Shown here: piece by piece, positions 1-12,590 of the stretch | Layout: every line of letters begins with the position of its first letter | Position numbering within the stretch: position 1 is the first letter of the stretch | Source of the DNA: Lithospermum erythrorhizon | Lineage: Eukaryota; Streptophyta; Magnoliopsida; Boraginales; Boraginaceae | DNA length: 64,000 bases | NCBI GenBank assembly: GCA_019722365.1 | Contig: JADFUC010000712.1 | Coordinates: forward strand, 26,131-90,130 | Direction: 5' to 3' | The notes under the pieces: model-generated | What the model was told of the DNA's origin: nothing | Database searches by the model: none | Seen by the model: the letters and a program-made list of their open reading frames with translations, nothing else | Position numbers and translations under genes: made by a program

Positions 1-333
1 TCAAGGCAAAACAGATTAAGTGCTTGTCGCATTACTTGAAAAAGTACAAAAGCGTCCTTTGGGATAATACGCCAGCAGGAGGCTATATACCCGTACCCGT
101 TTCTGGCCCCATCCATGAAGTTAATTTTAAACTTCTAGGGCGTTAAGTCTCGAAACTTGCAATTTGTCTTCGTTGAAGAAGATTATCATTCGAGGGCAAG
201 AGATAAGATATTCTCGAAGAGTTTAACCTAACAAGGAAGAATATCGAAGTATAAGCAAGAACTTCTCTTTGTAAACGAGAAGAGGAGGGGGCAGGCTTGA
301 AGGACATCCCGAGCCTTAGAATAAGTGCAGCAA
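1..333. other. Flank of gypsy element 1, no gene seen
   Basis: No reading frame with a recognisable product, and no copy of this stretch found elsewhere in the window. It lies outside the left LTR boundary of the first gypsy element. It could be older repeat DNA cut by the window edge. Confidence 0.4.
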
Positions 334-2961
334 CGACCACCGCCCAGGGTAGGCCATACTGAGGTTAGAATCGTCCAAATCCACGGACACCCAGAAAGTC
401 ACCATCAATGGATGACTCGATTTACAAGCCCACATTCTCAAATAAACCCATAAAACGATAATCTGACGAGCGAAGCGGTTTAAGAAAAGAATCCATCGTG
501 GTATTTCCTAACCCACGCACCCTAGCAAACATACAACAAGCATCATGTACAAAATATCTAGCAACCGATCGAAATCCAAAAATACAACCCAATCTGAGGG
601 CAATCGAATCTGATCAAAACACTTGAAATTTGTGAGGATCTCGCATCGCCCATCGGTCGCTTTAGGCTCAGAGCACGATCGCTCGAACAAGCTCAGCTTC
701 TGGCGCCCTGTCAACTGGCGCAAATGAAAATATAGCCCATGGCGAATATGGTGTAAGGCTGAAGCTTAGTGAATACTTATCTCAAGAGTGGACATTAACC
801 CACACTCTCGATTAGTGTAATTCAAAATCATTAGTTTTACATAGGATAGATGGGTACTTCAAAATGTTATGCAATGTATGGCCATTATATAAAAATCTAC
901 GTCAAATTCATTGTCAAAAAACACCAATTTATAGGCTCAAATCAACCAAATATAAATAATTCGAATAAGAGCATTCAGCAAAACATAATCATGCGTTTCA
1001 AAACGACAACAACGATACCTAAATAAGTCCACAACTACATTCTATCGGTCAGCGTAGTAAGACGCGCGTATACAACGACCGCTGACAACTGACTGCGCCC
1101 AGCAACACTAATACTACTCGACTCCTTTCTGACTCGATGCGCTCAAACAACTTAGTCGAATCCAATCCAGCTCATATCTACCGTATCCAGCTGTATCCGG
1201 TTTCTACAACTAATGCGCATATAATCGGCCTGACTGCGGGGAGAAACTTATGCCATCGACATACGCTATCACCGAATCGTAGCAGTGCAAGCAAATCATA
1301 CGCTTATACCGGGTATAAGGTATAATGCCAGATAGCACAACTCACATACATCAACAACTCCGCGCTTATGCCGTGGTATGCGACACGCAACCTTAGGGGT
1401 TGTCTGACCAGCGCATATATCAAAAATCCTCGGCCGGCTTCATTGCTGTAACGTCGACCAACAAGACACCTAGCTATCAAAATGACCAAAATTGTCACGG
1501 AAATCAAGTCGTCCCCAGTTCGGCCAAGTCGTCTCAAAACACCTGAATCCCGTAAACAACACATTCAATCCAGCTACTCAAATAATCAACACAAGATATA
1601 TGTAACTGCTACGCTTCGTGAGTGCAACACGTTCACGAAAAGTTAATTAATCTACACCCGTGAGATAAATCTTCGCCTTGGCTAACAACGTATGTCGCCC
1701 TACTTAGTCACGTGTCTCTTCCCACGATCCGCGCTAATCACAGCATGCAAAATTTGCAATTAATACTTACTATAATTTTAACCCTTATGCATTTAAGTAT
1801 TAATATCAACATATGATATTTTTAGTTACCCGACTTAACAATTGTAGGTGGAAAAAAGATTACTATCAGCGTTTAGCGACAATCAACAACAATATTTCAA
1901 CAGCATCCTCCATTCGGTCGTACTTACCCGACACCGCTCTAACACACTTTAAACAACTGTCGACCCAAAAATCAATTTCTCGAACCCGATTACCCATTTT
2001 TTAACATAATTCCCTCACATTCAACAAAAAAAATTACTTTAATTCCAACAACTAATTCAATTCTTATAACAACTATTCCCAAAGCTCGATCATATTATTA
2101 CTAACACTTAGATGCAATTTGCTAAAACTCAAGCTGAAAAGTCAACTGGTTTCGAAAAGTCAACATAAAAAGGCTCGAACATCCTATTTGCTTCAGTATA
2201 ACACTCCAGTATTTAACCTTTATCAAAGCGTGCCTAGCTCGCGGAGTGCAAAAGTCAGCCAATCCAGCCTTGACTAAATGAAACACATTTCAACCCCCAA
2301 AAAATCGATTATTATAGCTTAACCCGCATGATTGAAGCTTAGATGATAAGCGTATACCCGTTTAAAACTGACTCAAAGTCAACTAAAGTCATAATTCATG
2401 AAATACTCAAAAAGCTTCCAAGCTTTAACTCTAAATCAACTAGTTTAAAAGGTCTAAAACTTATTATTATTACAATTTAGAGCAATTAGCAAAAAAGTCA
2501 ACTAAAGTCAACTACCTCGAAATCTCATGAAATACCCCAGATTCAAACTTTCTTGCCTTGTTTCGTAGAGGATGAGGGAAAATCTCCACAAAATTTTAGA
2601 GCTTAAGCTTCCAAGATGAAGAAGAAAATGGAAGAAAAAAAAATCAAGGGGAGGGGGAATGGGTTTGGCGGGCAGGGAGAAAGAAGGGAGTGGGTTTTGC
2701 TTTTGTCTTATGTGACAAATGGGGAAGAAATGATTAAATAGGAAGAGATATTTAAGGCTCGATTGATTTGCGGTGTTATTTATACCCACTTTTGACAAAA
2801 ATTTAATGAAAACAATTTCAATTGTATTTTCCGTGACATAAATTGCCTCTTTCTAATCTTGAATGCCGGTATATCAATTTTATTAGAAATCATTTTATAC
2901 TATCTCGAGTCCGCCTCAAAGCGATATACATATAATAATTTAATCGACATGAGTTATTTCA
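334..2961 (-). repeat. 3' LTR of gypsy element 1
   Basis: It aligns along its whole length with 7812-10408. Shared anchors include the run beginning ctgaagcttagtgaatac (761 and 8234) and the block around 2590-2660 versus 10035-10110. The ends are placed at a degenerate TG..CA: the retroviral start is the complement of 2960-2961, and the end lies opposite the last bases before the primer-binding site of the other LTR. The two LTRs differ by many small indels and clustered substitutions. Confidence 0.88.
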
Positions 2962-2975
2962 ATCACCCGCTAATA
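2962..2975 (-). other. Polypurine tract, gypsy element 1
   Basis: On the minus strand the bases directly before the 3' LTR read TTAGCGGGTGAT. This is a damaged G-rich plus-strand primer in the expected place. It follows a GAGGAC-AAAAATTTT stretch like that preceding the tract in related chromoviruses. Confidence 0.55.
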
Positions 2976-3188
2976 AAATTTTTGTCCTCGGTGTCCCGTA
3001 TTTACTCGCCCGGTTTCCCATTCACATTCACGTGTTAGCATATTATAGCACAAATTTAGAACTAACCTTCCATTTCGAAAAGATGCGGATATCGATTTCT
3101 GACATCTTCCTCTCGTTCCCACGTAGCTTCCTCCACTCGTTGGTTTCACCGCGCGCGCTTTACCTTACCCCTAAAGCCCTGACTTTAA

Positions 3189-3535
3189 TTATGACACTTT
3201 GTCCTTTCGATCAAAATTTTTATCGGTTTCTTCATAAAGGTCCTCTCCAAGCTCAATTGGTTGTGACTCCAGGATATGGGATTCATTTGGAATATACTTC
3301 CTTAAACATGACACATGGAAGACATTATGAATTCTCTCCCAGTCACGGAAGCGGCAGCTAAGCAAATAGGCCACCCAGGACTGACTCTATCAAAAATCTC
3401 ATACGGACTATATATAAGTGGACTCGACTTCCACTTCTCTTCCCGAATCTCAACACACCTTTCCAGGGATATACTCAAAGAATATACTTCATCACCAATT
3501 TCAAACATTAAATCTACTCGTGACGATCGCATACA
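3189..3535 (-). pseudogene. Integrase C-terminal (GPY/F) region, gypsy 1, broken
   Basis: Minus-strand frames carry hallmarks of the C-terminal tail of chromovirus integrase. One frame (3302-3532) reads FEIGDEVYSLSIS and then PYEIFDRVSPG, corresponding to the conserved 'F.VGD.VFL..SP' and 'GPYEIL..VG' motifs. A second, overlapping frame (3189-3374) reads VFHVSCLRKYIPNESHIL and then QPIELGEDL, corresponding to the 'HNVFHVSMLRKY' tail motif. The change of frame between the two motifs shows at least one indel. The tail binds DNA or chromatin and targets integration in intact relatives. This copy is not translatable as one protein. Confidence 0.85.
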
Positions 3536-3559
3536 TCTTTTTAATATCTTGCGCCACTT

Positions 3560-4272
3560 TCAAATGTTGTTGTAATTTTATTCTTTCCAGAGCACTCCTG
3601 ACTCCGAACCGTATATTTTTCTATCTCCTACTTCGTTTCCAACAAGCTGAGTCTGCATTTCTGCCGTGCAATGCCTCGAATGGTGCCATCTCAATACTGG
3701 CGTGGAAGCTATTATTATATCTTGAACTCCGTCTTAGGCAATTCATCATCCCAATTTAGAAAAGTTCAACTCATGAAGCCATGACATGTATCCTCGATGT
3801 TTGAATTGTCCTCTCTGATTGCCAGTATTTGTGGATGAAATGATGTACTCGAAGTTAACCTTCGACCCCGTCGACTGCCCAGAAATCCTTTCCCGAAATG
3901 CGGAGGTGAATCTAATCTCGATCTGATACAATGGATGCATCCGTCAATCGCCTTGACGTGATCAACATACAACCTTGTCAAGCTGCTTTCGGGGACCGTG
4001 AATCGATTTAATTGGTAGAAATGAGCCGATTTCGATGGTGTGTCCATATCGCTTTAAAATATGTCATTCTTTTCGGCGTCACCGGGAGTCGAAAATAAAA
4101 TCCCATCGTGATATGCTCCAAGTTCGCTCCGAATAGAAAGGAGTTGCAGCGACCACGATGTATATGCGTGTTCAATCTTTACTTGTTGGCAAGTCAAACA
4201 TTTTGATACAAACTCCGCAATCTCTCTTTTCATCCCAGGCCACCAATAAACCAGTCTCAAATCCCGATACAT
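3560..4272 (-). pseudogene. Integrase zinc-binding and core domains, gypsy 1, broken
   Basis: On the minus strand, 4054-4272 encodes [18 protein letters not shown] followed by [11 protein letters not shown], the H2C2 zinc-binding domain typical of Ty3/gypsy integrase; the paired cysteines CLTC are present. Residues from 3766-4047 include KSAHF, then a segment ending TSSTSFHPQ, matching the D-D-35-E core ('TKSAHF' start and 'STAFHPQTDGQ' region) but in a frame disturbed by indels. The enzyme would insert the cDNA copy into the host chromosome. Frameshifts separate the zinc finger from the core and the core from the tail at 3535. Confidence 0.88.
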
Positions 4273-4599
4273 CTTCGTGCTACCTAGATCGTGTTATAAA
4301 AAAGGAGTACTATGGGCACCGTGAGAAATTTCCTTTTTTGATTCATATGCGCTTGCGAACAACCTACCTTTAGATTTATGGCTCCATCATCCTCTTTACC
4401 CTGAAAGTCGATCTACTTCCACTTTCACTTAACTGATTATCTTCGTAACTCTTCATCTTTTACACATTTGCCACTTTCAGTATTGATCGAAGAACGATTA
4501 GAACTCTTATTTAGCAAACAAACATGTCAACTCATGCCAAAAATTAACCCCAAATTCTTCATTTCATTCCAACGGATCTAACCACTTCCTTTAAGACTT

Positions 4600-5175
4600 A
4601 ATGCATCGGCTACGCATTCTCTGCTTCGAGGATGATACTTTCAATGGAAACATCATAATCGTAATAAACTCCGTCCACGCCGTGCCTCGTATTTAAATCT
4701 CTTTGCGTAGGCAAGTACTTGAACTCTTGTGAGGTCGGTAAAAATACGACCGTCATGCCCGTACAAGTAGTGCCTCGAATCTTCGGTCTGAAACAAATTG
4801 CGGCTAACTCCAAATCATGCGTCGGATAATTCTTCGTGATTTTCAACTGCTCGCGTTGCATAAGCTACTACGTTACCGTATTTGCGTGTCTGAGGATGAC
4901 CCGCTATGTGAGCGTCGCTATAAAACAAACGTAACCATCTGTCACGGCGGAAGAGTCAGCCGGAAGCGGTAGTGGAGTTTTCCTTTCAGCTCGTTCAAAA
5001 CACCATTCCGCGATCCACCAGCTCCAAACAAATGGAACTCCACTTACTAGTCCCAACTTGGTCATGGTGGCAATAATCGAAGTCTTGTATAAATCTCGAG
5101 ATAATATCCCATTGGGCCAGAAACATGTTATTTTAGTAACAACTTGTGGGTCGTTCCCAATTAAATTACGCATGA
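4600..5175 (-). pseudogene. RNase H domain, gypsy 1, broken
   Basis: Minus-strand 4904-5173 contains PFVWSWWIAEWCFERAERK, then VTDGYVCF, corresponding to the tether after RT and the first acidic strand of retroviral RNase H. Minus-strand 4610-4861 contains NYPTHDLELAAICF and a later FKYLPTQRDLN, matching the conserved 'YPTHDLELAAVVFALK..' and 'LKYIFTQ.ELN' segments. The order and spacing are right for a Ty3/gypsy pol, but the two halves are in different frames. The normal role is to degrade the RNA template during reverse transcription. Confidence 0.88.
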
Positions 5176-6000
5176 CTTTTGAGGATCATGGCCCAAAAGC
5201 TGCACACTTAAAGTAGCAGAATTCACACTTAGAGAAAATTTTTGCATATAATTCGTTTCTCCTCAAAGTCTCAGCCACAATTCTCAAGTGCTCTTGTGCT
5301 CTCCACCGGTACTAGAATATATCAAAATATCATCGATAAACACACGCTTGAAATTTATCGGTAAGAAGCGGAATACCCGATTCGCAAAGATCCATAAATC
5401 ACGGCGAGGTGCATTCGTCAACCCAAGCGGCATCACCAAAAACTCGTGAATTGCCCACGTATCTTGTTCTAAATGCCGACTTTGTCACGTAAATCCCATA
5501 ATCTGTTGATGATAACTTGCGACCTCGAATCAATCTTAAATACCACGGGCATCCTCGATTGATCGAGCAGATGTGATCACAAACAAAGGATATCGGTTCT
5601 TAATTGTTACTTTATTCAAGCGCACATAATCAATACACAGCGGAGATCCATCCCTGCTTCTTGACCAAACAATACGGGGCGCTGGTGAACTACTTGAGTC
5701 GAGCAAGTCCACTTATCCAACAATTCTTGCAATTGGAGTCTTGACTCCTTGACTCTGCGGGAGCCATTCTATAAAAGGTATAGAAATCGGAGTAGTACCG
5801 AGTAATTCTATGGAAAACTCCGCCTCTCGCGCGGGGAGGAAGTCACAGCGACTCCTCGAGGGAAACAAATGAACATCTTTTTGCAGCCTCTGTAGTTCAA
5901 TCCCCTTGTTACTTGTGTCAACAACATGGGAAAGATACCCAATACATCCATTTCTCAACATCTTACGGGCAACTAAAGCAGAAATGAGACAAGAGGAAAG
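5176..6000 (-). pseudogene. Reverse transcriptase domain, gypsy 1, broken; FIDD motif intact
   Basis: The start of the domain is seen in the minus frame 5713-6081, which carries IELLGTTPISIPF, the usual entry to gypsy RT. The catalytic motif is intact: the complement of 5329-5340 encodes FIDD followed by ILIYSS. Between these, the plus-strand text around 5400-5640 is recognisably antisense RT (for example the complement of 5417-5446 encodes the 'VMPFGLTNAPR'-type stretch), but stops and indels break every frame. The enzyme copies retroelement RNA into DNA. Of the four LTR-element or LINE RTs in this window, this one and that of the nested copia element keep both catalytic aspartates. Confidence 0.88.
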
Positions 6001-6420
6001 AATTTTTCTATTACTTAGGAAAAAGATCTTAGATTTTCCAAGACTAGATATTTCAATCTTCTTAAGATGATAATCTATCATTGCATGATGTATCTAACGA
6101 TCCATTCCAAATAAGGTCAAAATCATTCGTCTCAAAATGAAGTAGATACATCTCCGGACATTGATTCTCGATACTTAAGGGATAGTTTCTAAGTACTAAA
6201 TCAATCTTAAAAAACTTCACCGGCGTTAAAATTAGAAGTGGTATGGCAAGAATTTCTCGAGTTATAGGAATATGTTGGGAGAATCCCAGAGATATAAGTG
6301 AATGGTAATCTGAATCAAGCAAGACTTTAGCTTCCCAGCACATAATTTTAAAGTACACATTGCCCATACAGGAGAATCCCCGAGCTACGGTGGAGTACTT
6401 GCAAATATGACAGCGCCCGG
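6001..6420 (-). pseudogene. Aspartic protease region, gypsy 1, broken
   Basis: The minus frame 6062-6367 reads AKVLLDSDYHSLISLGF, corresponding to the active-site neighbourhood 'VLFDSGA.HSFIS' of chromovirus protease, with the G of the D-S-G triad replaced by D. It continues into ILTPVKFFKIDLVLRNYPLSI, like the conserved 'PVG......V...CPLSI'. In a live element the protease cleaves the Gag-Pol polyprotein. The loss of the active-site glycine and flanking frameshifts make it non-functional as written. Confidence 0.75.
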
Positions 6421-6559
6421 CTCAGCGCTCGACTAGCTCAGCCAATACCACTGGCTATTTCGAACTCCACGACCACATCCTCCACGACTCAGGCTGCGTC
6501 CACTGCTCCCACGATATCCGCCTCATCACCATGCGATGATGAAGTACTCGCGCTATTTC

Positions 6560-7480
6560 GACTTTGCGTAACGAGAGAGGACAATCCCTCAAAATATGTC
6601 CGAACTCTTGGCTTGATGAGGCATCTCCTCGAAAATCCTATATATTATGACTTGATCGGCGCGAAAACACGGCACCTTCGAGACTCTAGGGATACCTCCA
6701 CAGACCCGCCTTGATCCCAGTAGGAAAATGTTGTGCAAAAGAGTTGTCAAATAACTCGGATAGCTCTTGGCACAAAATGACTTCGAGCCGGGCCCGAGTC
6801 TGTTGGGCCACATCTCACCTGTGAAATCTCGGCCCCGGAGGGTCCACTAGTACCAACAATTTCTGTTGTCCCTCTTTGTCCAAGGCTTTGGTACCGGCCC
6901 GACTCATCTCGACCACCAGCGCGGCATTTTTTCCAAGTCATGAAAACTAGTGAAGGTCAATAATGATAGCGTGTAGGCGGATCTCCCATCTAAATCCGTC
7001 GCGGAATACGCTAATCTTACGTTTCCTCGGTCAGTTATGCAATTTGGAAGCGGCGGCGTAACTTAGTAAATTTCTCATGCTCGTCCGAGATCGTTCACCC
7101 AAGGAGTTATTAGAATGGATCTCTCTCTAAGTGGCCATATAGGTACTCGTGCAATGATATCCGAATAGCACTACAAGCGCTCCCGGACACGGACCTCTCC
7201 TCTCTAGCGGTCGGGGAGATAACCATAGATTACCCCTTGATCCACGAGCACTTTAAATGCGGTTTGTAGGTGGCGAACTGTCTCATTTCGCCTCGATTCC
7301 CGTGACTCGAAAATAGTCTCAGTCTCTGGCAATGAACTCGATGCCTCAATCGAGATACCAAATCCGGGGAACTTTGGGGATCTCTTTAGGAATCGGTCGA
7401 AGAGCTTACTCACGAAACTGACCTCTGCTGAGAACTTCTGTGCATGTACGGGTCCTCTCCCGGCATGTAGCTTCATCCCG
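6560..7480 (-). pseudogene. Gag region, gypsy 1, broken
   Basis: The region lies between the primer-binding site and the protease in minus orientation, where gag belongs. The frame 7204-7476 includes LFDRFLKRSPKFPGFG, like the 'F.K..PPKF.G..DP' start of plant gypsy Gag. The frame 6589-6813 includes VPCFRADQVIIYRIFEE, a damaged CCHC zinc knuckle ('CFRCGQ.GH...DC') in which only the first cysteine survives. The assignment rests on position plus these two weak matches. Gag would form the virus-like particle and bind RNA. Confidence 0.65.
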
Positions 7481-7789
7481 ACAAACGGGGATCAAGTAGG
7501 GGAGGGAGGATTAATACGCGGAACCACATTTGTTGGCTCTTGGGCTCGGCTACTACTTGTGACTCTACATTATTGCCTTTTGGCCACTACTCCCGGCTTA
7601 CCGATTTCTGGCGGGCACCTCTCGTGGCACGGGTCACCCCTCTGGCGTGTACCCTCGGTGGCATCCTCGACAGTCTATGCAAAACGAAAGAAAAAACTTA
7701 GACCTCCAGAAAGGCTATTGACTTCAACTCAAAAGAAAGCCTACGGTCGGCCACATAACCACAGAATGACCAAATATCCCCGAAACTAT

Positions 7790-7802
7790 GCTCACGATAC
7801 CA
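7790..7802 (-). other. Primer-binding site, gypsy 1
   Basis: The minus strand reads TGGTATCGTGAGC, close to the plant initiator-Met tRNA primer site TGGTATCAGAGC. It begins nine bases after the CA that ends the 5' LTR. The second gypsy element has the same spacing. Confidence 0.8.
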
Positions 7803-7811
7803 AAATAGTAA

Positions 7812-10408
7812 TGACCACGCCCAATTCGGCCGCCACGAGTTAGAATGGGTAAAATCATGGACACTAAGTCGCCCATGTCGATGGATAAACTCAATTTACA
7901 AACCACATTCTCAAAATAAACCCGTAAAAGCAATAATACAACGGACAAGAGGCTGGTTTAATAAAAAGAATCCATCGTGGTATTTCCTAACCCTGAGACT
8001 TACAACGACACAACAAACATCATGTACAAAATACCACAACAACCGGTACGAAATCCCCCGAAATGCAACAATACGGACAATCAGTCTGATCAAAAGAGCG
8101 AGGCGTGAGAATCTGCGCCACCGTCAAACCACAGGCTCTAAGCACAATCACTCAAACAAGCTCAGCTACAGTAGAGACATGTCGACGCCTGAAATGAAAA
8201 TGCCGCCCATAAGCGAATCTGATTGTAAACTCTGAAGCTTAGTGAATACTTATCTCAAGTGGACATTAGCAGCGCTCTCGATTAGTGTAATTCAAAATTA
8301 GTAGTTTTACATAAGATAGATGGGTCTTCAAAATGTTATGCAATGTAGCAATGTTATATAAAATCATCCGTCGTTCATTGTCAAAAAGCATAATTCTGAG
8401 GCTCGTCAACCAAATATAAATAATTCGAGACAAAAATTAAACCAAAGATAATCATGCATTTCCCGAAAAATAAGCGACATGATACTCAAATAAGTCCCTG
8501 ACTACATTACATCGGTCGACATGGTAGAACACGCGACTATGGCTGGGCCGCTGACAACACAACTGCATAATACTTACTAATACTACTCAACTCAGCTACA
8601 ACCAAATGGAGGCTCGAAGCAACCTTAGTCAAATCCAATCAACTCATATCTACTCGTATCGACTCGTATCAGGTTTTCTACAACTAATGGCATATAGTAA
8701 CCTTGACCTCTAGGGAGAAACTTGTAACAAATGGAGCATAGCTATCACCGAATAAATAGCAGTGCAAGCGAAATACACACCTTATCCCAGGAGTATAGAT
8801 GCAATACGGATAACATGACAGCATATATCAACAACTCCTCGACAACTACTCGTACTATGCTAATCGACCAACGAGACACCTAGAAAATATCAAAATGACC
8901 AAAATAGTCTGAAATCAACTCGTCCTAGTTCGACCCAGTCATCTCAAAACAACTATGAATCGAAAGTCAAAGCAACACATGCAATCGAACTACTCAAATA
9001 ATCAACACATAGATATATGTATAACATGCTCATAACTTAAATCGAGTCGCAACCACGTTCACGAAAAAGTAAATTAATACACACGTGAGATAAATACTAC
9101 TTTAGTATGACATAATATGCTTTCCTTTCTTGTAGTCACGTGTCTCTTCCCGCGTCCGCTGTCGCATACCCAAAAATTACAATTAATACTTACTACAATT
9201 TTAACCATCGCGTTTAAGTTTTAACTATCAACCTTATGATATTTTAATTACCAACTTAACGATTCTAGGTGGAAAAGGTGCCCCATCCGCTTTAACCGAC
9301 AAATAAAACGCAACATCTGACGCGGCATCCCTCCCATTCGGTCGAGGCGCCGCGGCGCCCCGCTCCAACACTTTAAGCAAATTCTAATCAACCCAAAAAT
9401 CAATTTTCTTAAACCAATTACCCACATTTTAACGCATTCCCTCTACATTCAACAAAAATTAATATTTTAACTCGACAACTAAATGACTCTTATAACAACT
9501 ATTCCCAAGCTTCAATCATATTTTATAACACTTAGATGCAATTTGCTAAAAGTCAACCGAAAAGTCAACTCATTTTCCGAAAAGTCAACATAAGCTCCAA
9601 ACATCCTATTTCTTCCAAAAGTATAACCTCCAAGTATTTAACCTTCATCTAACATGCCTAACTCCAAATTCTACAAAAAGTCTTGAAAGTCCAAACCTTG
9701 ACTACATCAACACATTTCAATCCCAAAAAATCGATTATTATAGCTTAACCACGCAATTGAAGCTTAGATGATAACTACATACCATTTTAAGCTTCAAACT
9801 CGAAGTCAACTTCAAAGTCAACTAAAGTCAAACCTTCCATAATTCATAAATATAAAAAGCTTCCAGCTTTAACTTTCAAATCAACTAGTTTGAAAGTCTA
9901 AGAGCTTATTATTACAATTTAGAGCGAATTACCAAAAATTGACTAAAGTCAACTATCTGAATCTCATGAAATACCCCAAAAGATTCAAGCTTTCTTACCT
10001 TGTTTAAGTAGAAGCGGATAGCGGAAAAACTCTCCACAAAATTTTAGAGCTTAAGCTTTCAAGATGAAGAAGAAAATGGAAGAAAAAAATCAAGGGGGAG
10101 GGGGAATGGGTTTGGCGAACGAGGTAGAAGGGGTGGGTTTTTGCTTTTCTTATGTGACCAATGGGAAGAAATGAGGATAAAGGAAGATATTTAAGTCTCG
10201 GTTGATTTGCGGTGTTATTTCTCCACTTTCGGCATAAAATTTGAATGAAAAGCGATTTCAATTGTATTTCGTGACATAAATTCTTACTCATCCTAATCCC
10301 AGTCATGGTATATGATTTATTAGAAATCGTTTATCTTATCTCGGGTCCCTTACACCAAAGCGATATACATATAATAATTTAATCGCTTAGGCGTAACGGG
10401 TTATTTCA
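7812..10408 (-). repeat. 5' LTR of gypsy element 1
   Basis: Direct repeat of 334-2961. On the minus strand it starts TGAAATAACCCGTTACG at 10408 and ends GTGGTCA at 7812. The LTR interior contains many GTTGACTTT-like blocks (9780-9960), a feature shared with the LTRs of gypsy element 2 and with the solo LTR near 58.0-58.2 kb, so all belong to one broad lineage. Confidence 0.88.
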
Positions 10409-10557
10409 AATTCCCTTGTACAAAACAAGGAATACGCAGGGAAACGTTTGAACCACTCCCGAGTCATAAAACAAACCCCCTTGGGGAAAAATGAGAAAAT
10501 GGTGGATGATCTGAAATTGTTTTAAAGCCAAAATCTCTCTAAATAAAATAGAGGTAC
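10409..10557. other. Remnant between gypsy 1 and the solo LTR
   Basis: No gene. It includes a short inverted repeat CCTTGT..ACAAGG at about 10414-10430. Its right end carries the left copy of the GGTAC target duplication, so before the solo LTR inserted it was continuous with 12573 onward. Confidence 0.5.
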
Positions 10558-12577
10558 TGTTAGCCTATATGACATCCTTAGAGGGGGTGAATAAGTTTTA
10601 AGAGGTCATTGATCGTTTTTCGACTTTTAAGAAAGTTAATATAAATTTCACCTTAAGTACTACTTTAGCAATTTGTAAGACAAATGAGGAATAGGATAAA
10701 GTAATATTAACACCCTCTTTAAACAAAATTTGATTTGATAATGAAACAAAATTACAAAAGTAAATCAAATAAACGATATAATTTAATCAATGCAGAAATA
10801 AACAATTAAGTTCAATTGATCAAATATATTAAGGAGATATAGAAAATATAAATTTAATTAACCTTTGCGTTTTAAACCATTATATGCACGCATACACAAT
10901 TTATATCACATTCAAGCATATAATGGAATCCCAGCAATTCTAGTATATAAATAACATAAACAATAAGTAAAGAGTAGGGAAAGAACATCTGAGCTTCGAA
11001 GGTGTTTCACGAGGTTTGCTAGTCTACATCCCGACCAAGACTTCTACCTTAGGCTTTCTCACAGAAATCCACTAGAGCGACCTTTCTTCAAAAGTTGAGG
11101 TGAAGTCCAAACCAATGTCTGACCCCTTGTATCACTGAGAACCAAATGCTTACACCATGCAGGATTTGACTCTAACTCACGGTTAGGAACCCAGTATGAC
11201 ACAGGATTTGACTCTCGGTGTATGCAGCATTTTGAGAACCCTAGAAATCTCCACAAGTTTCAACCTTGATCAGTAGGAATCTTTGCTCATTGCCTACAGC
11301 ACTCTATGTCCTATTGCTTGCTTGCTTAGCCTGTACAATACAGTAATCTCGATTCACAGCTTGAGTAAGCCTCATGGCGCCTCGGACCTCGAGCCTACAG
11401 CTATGAAGATAAAATCCTAACCCAATGGGATATCTCTTTTTATAAAAATAGAGATTTTTTATTCCAATCTAAAATGCTCCTCGATGAGCTATAATTGGAT
11501 TACAAATATTGCTAACTTCTGACTCTTTAATTGAGTAGATAATAGAATTGAAATTTGGTATGAACTCCTTGTTGAGTAGATGTGATATTGAAACTTTATG
11601 AATGTTGATATCTTGGAGATGATAGGAATATCTCTTGAGCAATTTATCAAACACTTTGTGTGTTCCTTCTTTAGCATTAAATCTCTTTGAAAATTATGAA
11701 TCAAACCCAACTAAAACTCTTTTCAATAATGAAATTGAAGGATAATCTATTAGAGTTTTTATGTTTCAAAATGAGATATTTTGTTCTTAAGTTGATTAAA
11801 AATGTTGTGCAAAGGCTTAGGAATGAATGGGATTGAATGGGGTTAAAAATGTGTTAAAATGGAGTTTAAACGGTCTAAAAATGGCTATTTTCTGACCACC
11901 ATCGAGACCACATTGAGAGCTTCAAGGTCTCGATGAGGTATTTACACTCCCGCTTTAAATTGATACATCAAGACCTCATCGTGACCTCCCGTGAGATTTC
12001 GTAGAGGCGTATGGTCCGCGATGGTCAAACAAAAACTTAATTCTCGGCTTCGTTAAAATTTCGATTTTTGGCGATTCAAAATCATTGGAAGCTCTTTTCA
12101 AACCCTTTAAGAAAATGAGATCAAACTTGAGAATTTTATTTTTAACAAATATGTTTAAGATATAAATATTTTTGATAAAAATTTTGTCAAAAGATATCTT
12201 GTCATTTAAAGGTTCAGTCAAATCAAAGAAGAAAGTAAAGGTTCAAGCCGCTGACTTTTACCTAAGTTGTAGGCACAACTTTCCAAACTCGTCTGCTTAG
12301 ATCTTGATTCCTTGTTATCTCTTCTTCATTATTTCTTGGTTTTTCGACGGTGAATGATCGACTCTGCGTCTTGGCGTTATTCACTTTTCTTTAAGCTTCT
12401 TCAAGTCCTCAATGATTTGATCTTGTGCTTACTTGATATGACTATCAACTTTATGTCCAAGAAGCACCTTTCTAACATGTCTATGGAATAAAATACTTGA
12501 GCACATATGTTAGATATTAAATTAATGTTTAAGTCATCATTAAAACAAGGTGTACGGACTCATAGTCCAACAGGTAC
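10553..12577. mobile_element. Solo LTR (2015 bp) with 5-bp target duplication
   Basis: The unit 10558-12572 starts TGTTAG and ends CCAACA, the imperfect inverted ends typical of LTRs. It is bounded by identical GGTAC pentamers (10553-10557 and 12573-12577), the size of target duplication made by LTR-element integrase. There is no internal pol. Near the start it carries a CCTTAGAGGGGGTGAATAAG block, which I associate with LTRs of other plant elements. It also has two copies of AGGATTTGACTCT (about 11160 and 11207) and GAGACC/GGTCTC-rich text at 11890-12000. I infer a solo LTR left by recombination. A non-autonomous element without visible terminal repeats is the alternative. Confidence 0.8.
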
Positions 12578-12590
12578 AAAGGAAAAGATG

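Larger units (their letters stand above)
334..10408 (-). mobile_element. Ty3/gypsy LTR retrotransposon 1 (chromovirus, Tekay/Del-like)
   Basis: Two direct repeats of about 2.6 kb (334-2961 and 7812-10408) flank an internal region of about 4.85 kb. Read on the minus strand, the internal region has the order gag, protease, RT, RNase H, integrase with a GPY/F-type C-terminus, which is the Ty3/gypsy order. The primer-binding site lies next to the right (5') LTR and the polypurine tract next to the left (3') LTR, so orientation is certain. Very long LTRs, a short internal region and the integrase tail resemble Tekay/Del chromoviruses; the clade is inferred from family resemblance, not from a tree. 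All protein domains are interrupted by frameshifts and stops, so the copy cannot encode its proteins as written. No clear 5-bp target duplication was found at the ends. Confidence 0.9.

Noticed and set aside
1137..1325. Plus-strand coding gene
   Set aside because: It lies inside the 3' LTR of gypsy 1 and the matching part of the other LTR does not keep the frame.
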